The position numbers and the translations under genes are program-made. From assembly GCA_021773555.1 (NCBI GenBank), contig JAJFKA010000182.1:1-64000 (forward strand): DNA of 64,000 nucleotides, read 5' to 3'. Below are positions 1 through 8,893 of the stretch, one piece after another. A model generated the notes under the pieces. It was not told the DNA's origin and made no database searches. It saw only the letters and a list, made by a program, of their open reading frames with translations. The stretch's first letter is position 1. Each line of letters starts with the position of its first letter. The DNA comes from Gammaproteobacteria bacterium. GTDB taxonomy: Bacteria; Pseudomonadota; Gammaproteobacteria; Pseudomonadales; Azotimanducaceae.

Positions 1-771
1 ATCGCATTTGCACTGGCATTGTTGACAGTGTTTGGCAAACGGGTACCGACGACGCTCAAGGTATTCTTACTCACCCTGGCCATCTTCGATGACCTTGCGG
101 CGATCGTAATTATTGCGATCTTTTACTCGGCAGACCTGTCGGTGAGCGCACTGGGTATCGGTGCTGTGGCGCTCGTCACTGCCCTTGCCATGAACAGGCT
201 GGGGGTGACCAAAGTCTCTGCCTATGTGCTGCTTGGCATAGTTTTGTGGGTTGCCGTGCTCAAATCAGGAGTGCATGCGACACTCGCGGGTGTGTTGATC
301 GCTTTTTGTGTGCCCATGCGGGATGAAAAAGGTGGTTCGCCATTGCGCTTACTCGAAGAGGACCTGCACGGGCCCGTGGCGTTCGCCATATTACCAATTT
401 TCGCTTTTGCCAACGCCGGGCTCGCGCTTTCCGGCATGTCACTGCAGGATCTGGCTAACCCGATCACCCTGGGGGTCATGGCGGGCCTGGTGATTGGCAA
501 ACCTGTTGGGGTGCTGTTGTTTGTCGGACTGGCGTTGCTAGTGGGTATCGCAACCCTGCCAAAAGGAGTTACCTGGTCACAGATGGTCGGTATTGCCTTC
601 GCCTGCGGTATCGGTTTTACCATGAGTCTGTTCATCGCGGGCCTCGCCTTCGAACACAACAGTGCGGATGTGTCCGGGGGCGATCGCCTGGGTGTGTTGA
701 TTGGATCTGTCGCCTCCGCATTAATCGCTTTTATTATCCTGCACTTCAGTTTGCCGCCGCGGCAAAAGTAA
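1..771 (+). CDS. nhaA: Na+/H+ antiporter NhaA, C-terminal part (5' end outside window)
   Basis: Inner-membrane sodium/proton antiporter that exports Na+ in exchange for protons. The frame is open from base 1, so the N-terminal third is missing and 256 residues remain. The opening residues IAFALALLTVFGKRVP and the nearby LAIFDDLAAIV, with its paired aspartates, match the ion-binding region of NhaA (Asp163/Asp164 in E. coli). Several hydrophobic spans follow, and GIGFTMSLFIAGLAF near the end is the conserved TM11-12 stretch. The gene ends in TAA, and a transporter on the same strand begins 59 bases later. It fits with the Na+-linked genes further along (nqrM, apbE). Confidence 0.95.
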   Translation: MAFALALLTVFGKRVPTTLKVFLLTLAIFDDLAAIVIIAIFYSADLSVSALGIGAVALVTALAMNRLGVTKVSAYVLLGIVLWVAVLKSGVHATLAGVLIAFCVPMRDEKGGSPLRLLEEDLHGPVAFAILPIFAFANAGLALSGMSLQDLANPITLGVMAGLVIGKPVGVLLFVGLALLVGIATLPKGVTWSQMVGIAFACGIGFTMSLFIAGLAFEHNSADVSGGDRLGVLIGSVASALIAFIILHFSLPPRQK

Positions 772-830
772 AAGCCTGATTTGGAAAGATTAGATTGACC
801 TGAGGGTGAAAATCGCTACCTTAGGCGCCC

Positions 831-2078
831 ATGGTCGTCGTATTCAAATCGCTGCTCGCCTTATTCACATCCCTGGTTGTGTTGCTCATTGGCCATGGCC
901 TGCAATTAACGCTCAGCCCCATCTATGCAGACCAACTGGGCTGGTCAACGGATCTCATCGGTTACGTGGGTTCGGCTTACTTCGCCGGGTTAATCATCGG
1001 TTGCCTGACCATTCCAAAGCTCGTCTCCAGGGTTGGTCACGTGCGGGTGTTTACGGTGCTCACCGCCTCGGCGACCTCAGCCTTGCTGGTGCTCGGATTA
1101 AGTGAAGCTTTTGTCGTCTGGCTGATTGCGAAGTCCGTTACTGGCTGGGCGATTTCCGGTTTATACATGGTGATCGAAAGCTGGGTGAACGAACAAACCA
1201 CCCGCGAGAACCGCGGCTTTGTACTGTCGGTTTACACCGTGTTGACACTGGTGGCTATCGGCATAGGACAGTTGCTGGTTGTCGATGGCCAGGATTTCAG
1301 GGCGATGATCATCGCCGGTGCCATCCTGTTAGCGCTTGGCGCGCTGCCGGTTGGATTGAGTCGCAGTTCCAATCCGGCGCCGATCCCGACAGTAGGCTTT
1401 AAACTGAAGGCTGTATATGACGCCTCTCATGTGGCGGTGATCGGCGCATTTGTTGGCGGTACGGTGACCGCGGGATTCTGGGCATTGGGTCCACTCGTTG
1501 CCAAGGCGCTCTCGGTTGAGCAGATCGGTACTTTTATGGCGGTGACATTGCTCGGTGGGGTTCTAATGCAAATGCCGGTAGGTCGTCTGTCTGATCACTA
1601 TGATCGACGCCTGGTTATTGCCGGGCTTGCGCTTCTCGGTGCGCTGGTGTGCACGGGCGCTGCGTTCACGGGCAGCGAAAATTCCATGGCCACTTACTTC
1701 TGCATGTTCTTGTTCGGTGGCGCGACATTCCCCATCTATTCCATCTGTCTCGCGCAGGCCAATGACAATACCGAACTGCCCATGATTGAGGTTGGCAGTG
1801 TGATTCTAATAATGAACAGCCTCGGCGCTGTGGTCGGTCCGATATTGATTGCAAAGGCAATGGGGTTCTCAAGTGCGGGACTGTTTATCGTCTCGGCAAT
1901 CGTGCTGGGAATTTTTGCGGGCTGGGTGTTGCTGCGCACTTCACTACACAAAATCTCGCGGAAATACTTCAAGCCATTCCGTGATATCCCCAAGACCAGC
2001 CACGAGGTAATTGAAATTTCTGAACACGGCGCGGACTACGATGGGGTTGTCGAGGAGTCATCCGGTGTCAACAGATGA
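831..2078 (+). CDS. MFS transporter, YcaD-like
   Basis: A 415-residue major facilitator with about twelve hydrophobic segments. The N-terminal half has the loop typical of the YcaD-type subfamily (GWSTDLIGYVGSAYFAGLI) followed by a basic loop after TM2 (PKLVSRVGHVRVF). The second half repeats the pattern with PVGRLSDHYDRR, the conserved TM8-9 loop motif. The C-terminal 40 residues are hydrophilic and acidic, so probably cytoplasmic. ATG 831 is used because the hydrophobic first helix begins at once; the Shine-Dalgarno is weak. The substrate cannot be told from sequence. It is convergent with the exchanger gene at 2095. Confidence 0.85.
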   Translation: MVVVFKSLLALFTSLVVLLIGHGLQLTLSPIYADQLGWSTDLIGYVGSAYFAGLIIGCLTIPKLVSRVGHVRVFTVLTASATSALLVLGLSEAFVVWLIAKSVTGWAISGLYMVIESWVNEQTTRENRGFVLSVYTVLTLVAIGIGQLLVVDGQDFRAMIIAGAILLALGALPVGLSRSSNPAPIPTVGFKLKAVYDASHVAVIGAFVGGTVTAGFWALGPLVAKALSVEQIGTFMAVTLLGGVLMQMPVGRLSDHYDRRLVIAGLALLGALVCTGAAFTGSENSMATYFCMFLFGGATFPIYSICLAQANDNTELPMIEVGSVILIMNSLGAVVGPILIAKAMGFSSAGLFIVSAIVLGIFAGWVLLRTSLHKISRKYFKPFRDIPKTSHEVIEISEHGADYDGVVEESSGVNR

Positions 2079-2094
2079 AGCCTGTCCAGGTGTT

Positions 2095-3048
2095 TTAACT
2101 GAGGCTGACCCTGAGTGTCATGTAAGTGAAGTAGCTGATCAGCAACACGCCACCCACTGAACGACTCATCACAGACCGGCCCAGGAAAAAGATCAGGATC
2201 AAGGCCGCGCCGAGCAGAAGCGCGATAAAAATGTCCAGTTCGCCCCCCGGAGGAATCGCCAGGGGTTGCACCAGTGCGCCGATCGGCAGGACAAACATAC
2301 TGTTGAAAATATTGGAGCCGATGACGTTGCCGACCGCCAGATCCGCTTCCCGTCTGAAACCGGCGATAACCGAGGTAACGAGCTCCGGCATACTGGTACC
2401 AACTGCCACGACCAACAGGCCGATAATCACTTCCGGGACACCAAGGGACGCTGCTAGGGCAACGCCGTGATCAATCGTTAACTGACCACCCCAGGCGAGG
2501 CCCACTACACCGACTCCGACGAGTATCCAGTTGGTCCTGCGTTCGCTGTGCGAGGACAGGGGCAGGTTATTGATGGTGGTCGCCAGGGGATCGAGCCGTT
2601 GCTGAAAAAAGTCCATGCTGGTGATGTACACAAAAATACCAAACAACAGCAGCATGACGACCGCATCGGAGCGGTCCAGCAGGGATTGGCTTGCTGTCAG
2701 AAAGGGGTCGAGTGTCATGACGAGCAACACGGTGGTGGCCAGCAGTAGCAGCGGCAGTTCCCGGCGAATAATCTGGCCTTCAATGGCAATGGGAAAGATG
2801 ACTGCACAGGTACCGAGGACCAGCGCGATATTGGCAATATTGGACCCGGCAATGTTGCCAAAGGCCAGTTCAGTTTCGCCCCTCAACGCTCCCATGATAC
2901 TGACCACCAGTTCCGGTGCGCTGGTGCCAAAGGCGACCACCGTCAGGCCAATGACCAGTGGTGGTACACCGTAGGTCTCCGCCAGTCCTGACGCACCACG
3001 GACCATGCATGCGCCACCAGCGATGAGCAATACTAATCCAAATATCAA
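2095..3048 (-). CDS. Calcium/sodium antiporter of the CaCA family (YrbG-like)
   Basis: Cation exchanger of the inner membrane, 317 residues with about ten hydrophobic helices. The two inverted alpha repeats that form the ion pathway are clear: VVAFGTSAPELVVS with GNIAGSNIANI in the first half, and VVAVGTSMPELVTS with GNVIGSNIFN in the second. The repeated PEL glutamates are the family's ion-coordinating residues. The start given is TTG. No ATG fits upstream, and a slightly earlier ATT is possible, so the exact N-terminus is uncertain. Whether Ca2+ or another cation is the main substrate cannot be told from sequence. Confidence 0.88.
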   Translation of the reverse strand: MIFGLVLLIAGGACMVRGASGLAETYGVPPLVIGLTVVAFGTSAPELVVSIMGALRGETELAFGNIAGSNIANIALVLGTCAVIFPIAIEGQIIRRELPLLLLATTVLLVMTLDPFLTASQSLLDRSDAVVMLLLFGIFVYITSMDFFQQRLDPLATTINNLPLSSHSERRTNWILVGVGVVGLAWGGQLTIDHGVALAASLGVPEVIIGLLVVAVGTSMPELVTSVIAGFRREADLAVGNVIGSNIFNSMFVLPIGALVQPLAIPPGGELDIFIALLLGAALILIFFLGRSVMSRSVGGVLLISYFTYMTLRVSLS

Positions 3049-3114
3049 CAGCGTAATTGTGATAGGTCTGCCCCGACCAAGACTTCTGACTTCGATGATA
3101 GCAGAAAAAAAACG

Positions 3115-4095
3115 TTATACCGGGTAAGGACCTTCTGAAAAGGTTTCGCTGTGGTAACCCTTCACGCCCACAAGACGGGTTAGCTCGCTTCTCGGGAATG
3201 ACCCTTGTTGCAGTGATTCAAGGATGTAGGCGAAGTCATATTTCGGTTTCCAGTCGAGATCCTGTCGAGCCGCTGCATTGACATAAACGCGGTCGATCTG
3301 GTCAAACATCTGCCAGCCCAGTTGCTGGTACAGATCCTTGTGGACCGGCATGCGCTCATTCAGAACGCTCGGCGCATCGATATTCAAGCGGGGCAGATCA
3401 GCCCGATTAAAGGGCGTGGTAGCGCTGATGATGTAACGACCGAACTGCAGATCACTTGCTTTGCTGGCAGCCAGCAGGTGGGCGTTGACCACGTCTTCGA
3501 GTTCCACGCGGCGAAACAGGAATTCATTCGCCTTGATGTTCTCGTCGGTGAAACTCGTGCGTTTGGATTTGTCATCGTCTTCTTCCGGAAAAAATCGAGA
3601 AGTGCGCAATATGATGCAGTTCAGCGCGTGCAGGCGATGAAAAAGAAAACATAGTTCCTCGGCAGAGGACTTACTTGCGCCGTAAATGTTACGGGTGATG
3701 GGAGACACCTTCTCGGTCACCCAGGTCGCCGGGGTTCCCGGTGGTGGTCTGAGTGCGTCACCGAACAAGCTGGTGGTGCTGGTGAATACGAAGGCTTTCA
3801 CACCCACGTCAAGCGCCTCCTCCAGGAGATTTAGCGTGCCGGAAATATTGGTGTTGATAAATTCCTGCCTGGTGTGAGTCGCCACATGCGGCTTGTGCAG
3901 CGTGGCGGTGTGGTAGACCGTCTCCACCCCTTGCATGGCCCCGGACACAAAGTCGCGATCGACGATAGATCCGACGTGCGTGGTATAAGGAGACGCAAGC
4001 AGATCTACGCCGACCACATCCTGGTTCAGATCCTGTAACGTTCGCACCAGCGCCTCACCGAGATGACCGGCGCTACCGGAGACCAGAATGGTCAT
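3115..4095 (-). CDS. NAD(P)-dependent epimerase/dehydratase (extended SDR)
   Basis: A 326-residue extended short-chain dehydrogenase. The N-terminal Rossmann motif reads VSGSAGHLGEAL (GxxGxxG) and the catalytic pair is YGASK near residue 140, preceded by FTSTTSLFG with the active-site Ser/Thr. Such enzymes usually act on nucleotide sugars or related carbonyl substrates; the substrate is not evident. A good ribosome site (GGAGA, 7 nt spacing) precedes ATG 4095. It is followed upstream on the same strand by the LpxR-like gene, but nothing shows a joint function. Confidence 0.85.
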   Translation of the reverse strand: MTILVSGSAGHLGEALVRTLQDLNQDVVGVDLLASPYTTHVGSIVDRDFVSGAMQGVETVYHTATLHKPHVATHTRQEFINTNISGTLNLLEEALDVGVKAFVFTSTTSLFGDALRPPPGTPATWVTEKVSPITRNIYGASKSSAEELCFLFHRLHALNCIILRTSRFFPEEDDDKSKRTSFTDENIKANEFLFRRVELEDVVNAHLLAASKASDLQFGRYIISATTPFNRADLPRLNIDAPSVLNERMPVHKDLYQQLGWQMFDQIDRVYVNAAARQDLDWKPKYDFAYILESLQQGSFPRSELTRLVGVKGYHSETFSEGPYPV

Positions 4096-4159
4096 AACGT
4101 TTTCTCCAGATCAATTGTCATATAAGAGTTCCAACAAACGATTGGTTTATGGTGAGTGC

Positions 4160-5242
4160 CTATCGAAAGGTATACGAGAACGCGAGTGAGCCGTAGGAAT
4201 GCGCGTCTTTTTGCAGGGAAAACTCCCGACTGCGAAAGATCTGCGCATAAGAGACTTTGGCGCCCCCGTATATAAAGCTGAAGCCCACGGCTGCATCTGC
4301 GACGAAAGACTTTTTGTCAACGGAATGACTGTCCCTGAAGGTATTGCCGTCAAGGAATATGTCTCTTGCTATCAGTCTTCCATCGAACGAAATGAAAAGG
4401 TGCCCGCCCCATTTTTTTCGCGTGGTCAGACGAGGATCCCAGGTGGCAGACGGGGTGCTGTTGTCACCACCGGGGCGCACTGCAGAGGTGCCGAAGTCTT
4501 CCGGAATCGCCCAGCCAAGTCTGAACTCGCCGCCCGCATTGATATAGGTGCGGACATTGCCGAGGGCGACACCACTATGCCCGATGAGGTCGTAGCCGAA
4601 TCGGGAATTGTCGTTGTAAAGATGTTTGTACTTGCGTTTGTGTTCCCACAGGAAAATGAGTCCGGGTTCATTGTGCAACTGGTTGTCCCAGCCCTGAAAC
4701 TTTTCAAACCCACGCACCTCATGGATAAAATCCTGGGTTTTTTCTCCCTTGGCTGCCGGACCAATCATGCCAAGGCGAACCTCAAGGGTGTCCAGTTGGT
4801 CGTCTTTGCGAGTCTGGTAGCCCACGCTGGTAAACAGCCAGCCCGCGTAAGGTCGATCGTCAGGAATAAGAGTTCTTTGGGCCAGATCTTTTGGTGTGTA
4901 AATCGTCTGGCCGATGGAAAAAGTGACATTGCGCTGCAGACCGTCACGGGTTTCGTGAAAGAAGGTGAGTCGCTCGTTCACATAACGCAGCCACGAGGGC
5001 AGAATCGGGTCGTCCAAATAGTTGCTGAGATCCGGGGAAACCCAGGCGATGCGCAATCCGCTGGTATAGTCCTGGTCAGTCTCGGAGAAAAGATCATTTT
5101 CGACATAAAGATTCATCGTCCATTGTTCAGTCTGGTCTCTGTCCGCCAATGCGAAAGTTGGAAGCATGACCATGGGAAGATAGAATAAGAATCGACAAAT
5201 CGAAGCGCACCTGAAGCTCTGCGCTATTCGACTGAACCACAT
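4160..5242 (-). CDS. Outer-membrane lipid A deacylase, LpxR family (DUF2219)
   Basis: Predicted outer-membrane beta-barrel of 360 residues. An N-terminal signal peptide ends at about residue 33 (PTFALA before DRDQ). The mature start carries the family signature ENDLFSETDQDYTSG, whose Asn/Asp belong to the LpxR active site, and the middle carries GWDNQLHNEPG. The chain ends in a YTFR beta-strand with terminal aromatic-basic residues as in barrel proteins. LpxR of Salmonella removes the 3'-acyloxyacyl chain of lipid A; many family members are uncharacterised, so enzyme activity here is inferred. Confidence 0.85.
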   Translation of the reverse strand: MWFSRIAQSFRCASICRFLFYLPMVMLPTFALADRDQTEQWTMNLYVENDLFSETDQDYTSGLRIAWVSPDLSNYLDDPILPSWLRYVNERLTFFHETRDGLQRNVTFSIGQTIYTPKDLAQRTLIPDDRPYAGWLFTSVGYQTRKDDQLDTLEVRLGMIGPAAKGEKTQDFIHEVRGFEKFQGWDNQLHNEPGLIFLWEHKRKYKHLYNDNSRFGYDLIGHSGVALGNVRTYINAGGEFRLGWAIPEDFGTSAVRPGGDNSTPSATWDPRLTTRKKWGGHLFISFDGRLIARDIFLDGNTFRDSHSVDKKSFVADAAVGFSFIYGGAKVSYAQIFRSREFSLQKDAHSYGSLAFSYTFR

Positions 5243-5332
5243 ACAATGACCCGCAAAAATAAAAGCGCTATTAAATCAGATTTTCTAGCTATTTGGGTCA
5301 TGCTTTGAACTGATGAACTGGATCCCTGGTCA

Positions 5333-6622
5333 ATGAGCGGTGTTGCGGACGAAACCGAAAAGAACAGTGCCTCGTCGGACGGAATCCGCGGCGGATTAGC
5401 GCTGCTGCGGCGGCCGGACTTTGCAAAGCTGTTCGCCGCCTACCTGATTTCCTACTCCGGCACCGCCATGGCACCCATCGCCATGGCTTTTGGAGTTCTG
5501 GATTTGACGGGTTCCACCCGGGATGCATCCTTCGTCATCGCTGCCCCAATCGTCGCCCAGATCGCGATGATTCTTTTCGGTGGAGCCCTGGCAGACAGGA
5601 CTTCAAGGCAGCGTCTGCTGGTTGTTGCAGATACCGTGGCTGCCACCAGCCAACTGACCATTGCCGCTCTGTTCCTGACCGGTAACGCGACCGTGCCGAG
5701 CCTGACTGCGCTGATGCTGGTCAATGGTCTGGCCGCGGCAATGGGCACCCCGGCGGCCACCGGTTTTATCCCGCAGATGGTAGAGAAACGAGATCTCCAG
5801 GCTGCCAATGCGATTCTGGGTATTGCGCGAAATTCTGCCATTACCCTGGGCGCGGCACTTGCGGGTGTATTGGTCGCCACGGTAGGTGCGGGGTGGACGC
5901 TGGCCATTGACGGAATTTCATTCGCGGTTTCAGCATTGTTGATCCTCAGCCTGAAGCCGCGACAACAGGTACCAACTGAAAAGGCGACGATATTGAAGGA
6001 CATGCGTCTCGGCTGGGATGAATTTATCTCTCACAAATGGCTGTGGACCATCGTCGTACAGTTTTCGCTGGTAGTTGCTGCCATGGAGGCAGTATTTGGC
6101 CTGATTGGTCCGGCGGTGGCACGGTCTCAATTAGGCGGGCCAATTTCCTGGGGCATTATCTCCGCCGGGTTTGGGGTGGGAACCTTGCTTGGGGGTTTTC
6201 TGGCAATGCGGCTGACGCCTCGACGACCGATGTATTTTGCCTCCCTGGGCGTTTTCCTGTTTGCGCTGGTACCTCTCACCCTGTCGCTGCCTCTCCCTGT
6301 GTGGATGATCACGATCGGGGCATTGGTGGAGGGTATCGCCGGTCAGATCTTCGCAGTGCTCTGGTATACCACCTTGCAGAAAGTCATTGCGGGAAATATG
6401 CTGTCGCGCGTCAGCGCATACGATCACCTGGGCTCTATTGTACTGGCGCCCCTTGGTATTGTAGTTGGTGGTTTCCTGTTTGAAGAGATCGGCGCGCGTC
6501 CAACATTACTCATCGCTGCGGCCACGGTGATCGTGCCGACCTTTTGTGTGCTGCTTGTCCGGGAGGTACGGGAGCTTACGACGGATGAGGTGAACGCGCG
6601 TTTTGCTGAAAAAAACACATGA
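5333..6622 (+). CDS. MFS transporter, MFS_3/EntS-like
   Basis: A 429-residue major facilitator with twelve predicted membrane segments. Family features are the short cytoplasmic N-terminus with LLRRPDFAKLFAAYLIS, the GGALADRTSRQRLL loop after TM2, and PAATGFIPQMVEKRDLQAANA in the central loop, which is characteristic of the EntS/MFS_3 group of small-molecule exporters. The second half carries FGVGTLLGGFLAMRLTPRRPM. It probably exports a siderophore-like or drug-like compound, but no biosynthetic genes are near, so the substrate is unknown. It lies divergent from the lipid A deacylase gene across a 90-base spacer. Confidence 0.85.
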   Translation: MSGVADETEKNSASSDGIRGGLALLRRPDFAKLFAAYLISYSGTAMAPIAMAFGVLDLTGSTRDASFVIAAPIVAQIAMILFGGALADRTSRQRLLVVADTVAATSQLTIAALFLTGNATVPSLTALMLVNGLAAAMGTPAATGFIPQMVEKRDLQAANAILGIARNSAITLGAALAGVLVATVGAGWTLAIDGISFAVSALLILSLKPRQQVPTEKATILKDMRLGWDEFISHKWLWTIVVQFSLVVAAMEAVFGLIGPAVARSQLGGPISWGIISAGFGVGTLLGGFLAMRLTPRRPMYFASLGVFLFALVPLTLSLPLPVWMITIGALVEGIAGQIFAVLWYTTLQKVIAGNMLSRVSAYDHLGSIVLAPLGIVVGGFLFEEIGARPTLLIAAATVIVPTFCVLLVREVRELTTDEVNARFAEKNT

Positions 6623-6658
6623 TCAGTACCTGATCCCAGGTGTCCGAAAAACGTGGAT

Positions 6659-8893
6659 TTACTGCTGCACGCGGGAGTAGTGTTGCAGTCGTGCTCCAAC
6701 TTCTTTCGATCCCGGCAGCAGTGCCTGCAGTTTCTTAAGGGGAATCTGTATCTCAACCACCGACCCAAGTTTCTCCATATAGGAAACCTGGGCCCAGAGC
6801 AGATTGGTCTGTTCTGGCCAGATTGCCACTGCGCGGGTTAAAAAAGTGAGCGCCTGATCGGTCCTGCCCATGGAATCCAGTGCGACCGCGTAGACATACG
6901 CCATCTGCGGCGCACTGTCCGGTTGCTCCGTAGCTCGTTGCAAATGAGGCAGTGCCTGCGCGTAGTCTCTGGCGCGAATAAGCAGGAGGCCAAGACTGAA
7001 ATTGGCAGCGCTGCTATCCGGCGCAAAACTCAAGGCGCGACGTAACAAGGGTTCTCCTTCGGCGTCGCGATTGGCTGCCCGGTAAAGATCAGCCAGGTTC
7101 AGCAATGCCGGAACAAACACGGGTTCGATAGCCAGGGCCTGCGTAAAAGCCTGCTCAGCCTGGACTGGCTGTCCCGAGTTCCATGCCAGCAGTCCAAGGG
7201 TTGTTTGCGTGGAAGGCGTATCCTGATTGAGCGCGAGGCTTTGTCGGTACTCCTGCATCAACGAAGAAAAAACCGACCTGTGTCGCGGCGGCACATCTGC
7301 CGCCAGATCAGACAAGGCGCTCGCCACTTCGAAACGTACCGCGCGAGCGGGATCATCAACGAGTGGCGCGAGCAGGTGCCAGCGCCGGTCCGCTGGTGCG
7401 CGCGATAATGCCCTGACCGCAGCGAATCGTACCAGCGGATCGTTATGCGGCAACTGATTGCTAACAGCCTGTTCGCTGCGGGCATCATTGGGATGAATAC
7501 GTTGTAGCAGGGTTGCGATTCTGATCGCCGGGGTCATGGGATTTTCAATTTCTTTTAGCCATTCTGAATGAGCAGCGGGGTTTGAATCGGTAAGCATGGC
7601 TTGCGCGACTTCCGGTTCAACCGACTCGGCTGACCACTGACTCAAGGCATCTGCTGCCCAGGCAGGAGTTTCGTTGCGATGACATTGATTACAGGCGTTG
7701 GGTATATCGGGTCGCAAGACGGATTGCGACGGATTCGGTATGCCAAAACGATGATCGCGCCTGGCATCAACCATCATGTAGGTGGTCTCGGGCATATGAC
7801 AGTTGACGCACTGGGCGCCGGGTCCGTCAGCCTGATGAAAATGATGAGTAGGTGAATCGAATCGTGATGGCAGATGACACTGGTTGCACAGTGAATTGCC
7901 AGTAAATTTAATTTTACCGGTGTGTGGCTCATGACAATTCGTGCAGGTAACCCCCTTTGCATACATCCTGCTCTGCAGAAAGGAACCGAGCACGAACACT
8001 TCATCATGAATCTGGCCGTCGGGGTAGTAGAGGGGCTCCTGCAGTAACGACAACTGATAATTGTCTTCATATTTAACCGCGCCGCTGCCGATTGTTGTGC
8101 GTCGTGAGTGGCAGCCACCACAGACATTGATTTCGTCGCGAACCGCTTCCTCCGCAGCCCTGGCAATTGGCTCATCAGCGATAAACTTCCAGTCGAGGGC
8201 AGCCCGTGGTCGGCCGATATTGCCGGTTTTTTCATTGGTGGTTTCGCTGTGTGTCGCGCCGGGACCGTGGCAGGCTTCGCAGCCCACATTCACATCGGTA
8301 AAAGTTGTGCGGTAGTCACCCTGTGCCAGGTTGTAATTTTTCTTAACGTTCGTGCTGTGGCACTCGGCGCAGCGGCTGTTCCAGTTTTGCAGGTGGCGGG
8401 TCCAGAAGAAGGGTGATTCACTGCTATCGGCCTCGACCGGCTGCAGGTGAAACCAGCGTTGTCCGCCGTCCTCGAGGGTTCGGCTATCCCACGCGATGTT
8501 GAGTGCCTGAAATTTTCCGGCTTCAATGGGTACCAGGTATTGCTGGAGGGGGAAGTAACCAAAGGTATAGGCGATTGGAAATGTCAGGGTCTCATCACCG
8601 ATCCTGGTTTCGATAAAGTACCGTGAGTCCTTCCGGTACAACCGCGAAGCCCTGCCGTGAAAAGTTAACCTAACATCGTCAAAATCGCCCAGCACCGAGT
8701 CGGAATTCGCTACTTGCATAGAGCGAAAATGATCAGATTCGCGCCATGCTGTGGCTTGCGTTGGATGACATTCGACACAGGCTGATGAACCCGTATAAGC
8801 GGGGTCAGCGACCGCAGGCTCGAAGCTGAACATAATTCCGAGCAAGAGCCTGACAACCCGCGTAATAGACCGCGCTTCTATGCCTGTTCCCAC
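6659..8893 (-). CDS. Exported multihaem cytochrome c with HEAT-like and TPR repeats
   Basis: About 744 residues from a GTG at 8893. This start gives a signal peptide (basic start, VVRLLLGIMF core, AVA before DPAYTG). The frame is open further upstream, but only inside the preceding gene. Eight CxxCH haem-binding motifs follow in the N-terminal 400 residues: CVECH, CAECH, CEACH, CGGCH, CTNCH, CNQCH, CVNCH and CNQCH. After these come HEAT-like helical repeats (DPLVRFAAVRAL, DPARAVRFEVASAL) and at least four TPR units to the C-terminus. It should be a periplasmic electron-transfer protein or a cytochrome c554-like redox enzyme with a scaffold tail. It overlaps the end of the upstream metallo-hydrolase gene by 16 bases. 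Confidence 0.85.
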   Translation of the reverse strand: MGTGIEARSITRVVRLLLGIMFSFEPAVADPAYTGSSACVECHPTQATAWRESDHFRSMQVANSDSVLGDFDDVRLTFHGRASRLYRKDSRYFIETRIGDETLTFPIAYTFGYFPLQQYLVPIEAGKFQALNIAWDSRTLEDGGQRWFHLQPVEADSSESPFFWTRHLQNWNSRCAECHSTNVKKNYNLAQGDYRTTFTDVNVGCEACHGPGATHSETTNEKTGNIGRPRAALDWKFIADEPIARAAEEAVRDEINVCGGCHSRRTTIGSGAVKYEDNYQLSLLQEPLYYPDGQIHDEVFVLGSFLQSRMYAKGVTCTNCHEPHTGKIKFTGNSLCNQCHLPSRFDSPTHHFHQADGPGAQCVNCHMPETTYMMVDARRDHRFGIPNPSQSVLRPDIPNACNQCHRNETPAWAADALSQWSAESVEPEVAQAMLTDSNPAAHSEWLKEIENPMTPAIRIATLLQRIHPNDARSEQAVSNQLPHNDPLVRFAAVRALSRAPADRRWHLLAPLVDDPARAVRFEVASALSDLAADVPPRHRSVFSSLMQEYRQSLALNQDTPSTQTTLGLLAWNSGQPVQAEQAFTQALAIEPVFVPALLNLADLYRAANRDAEGEPLLRRALSFAPDSSAANFSLGLLLIRARDYAQALPHLQRATEQPDSAPQMAYVYAVALDSMGRTDQALTFLTRAVAIWPEQTNLLWAQVSYMEKLGSVVEIQIPLKKLQALLPGSKEVGARLQHYSRVQQ

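Noticed and set aside
4199-5188. Long plus-strand open frame opposite the LpxR-like gene
   Set aside because: No motif, signal or ribosome site; the minus strand encodes a clear outer-membrane barrel here.
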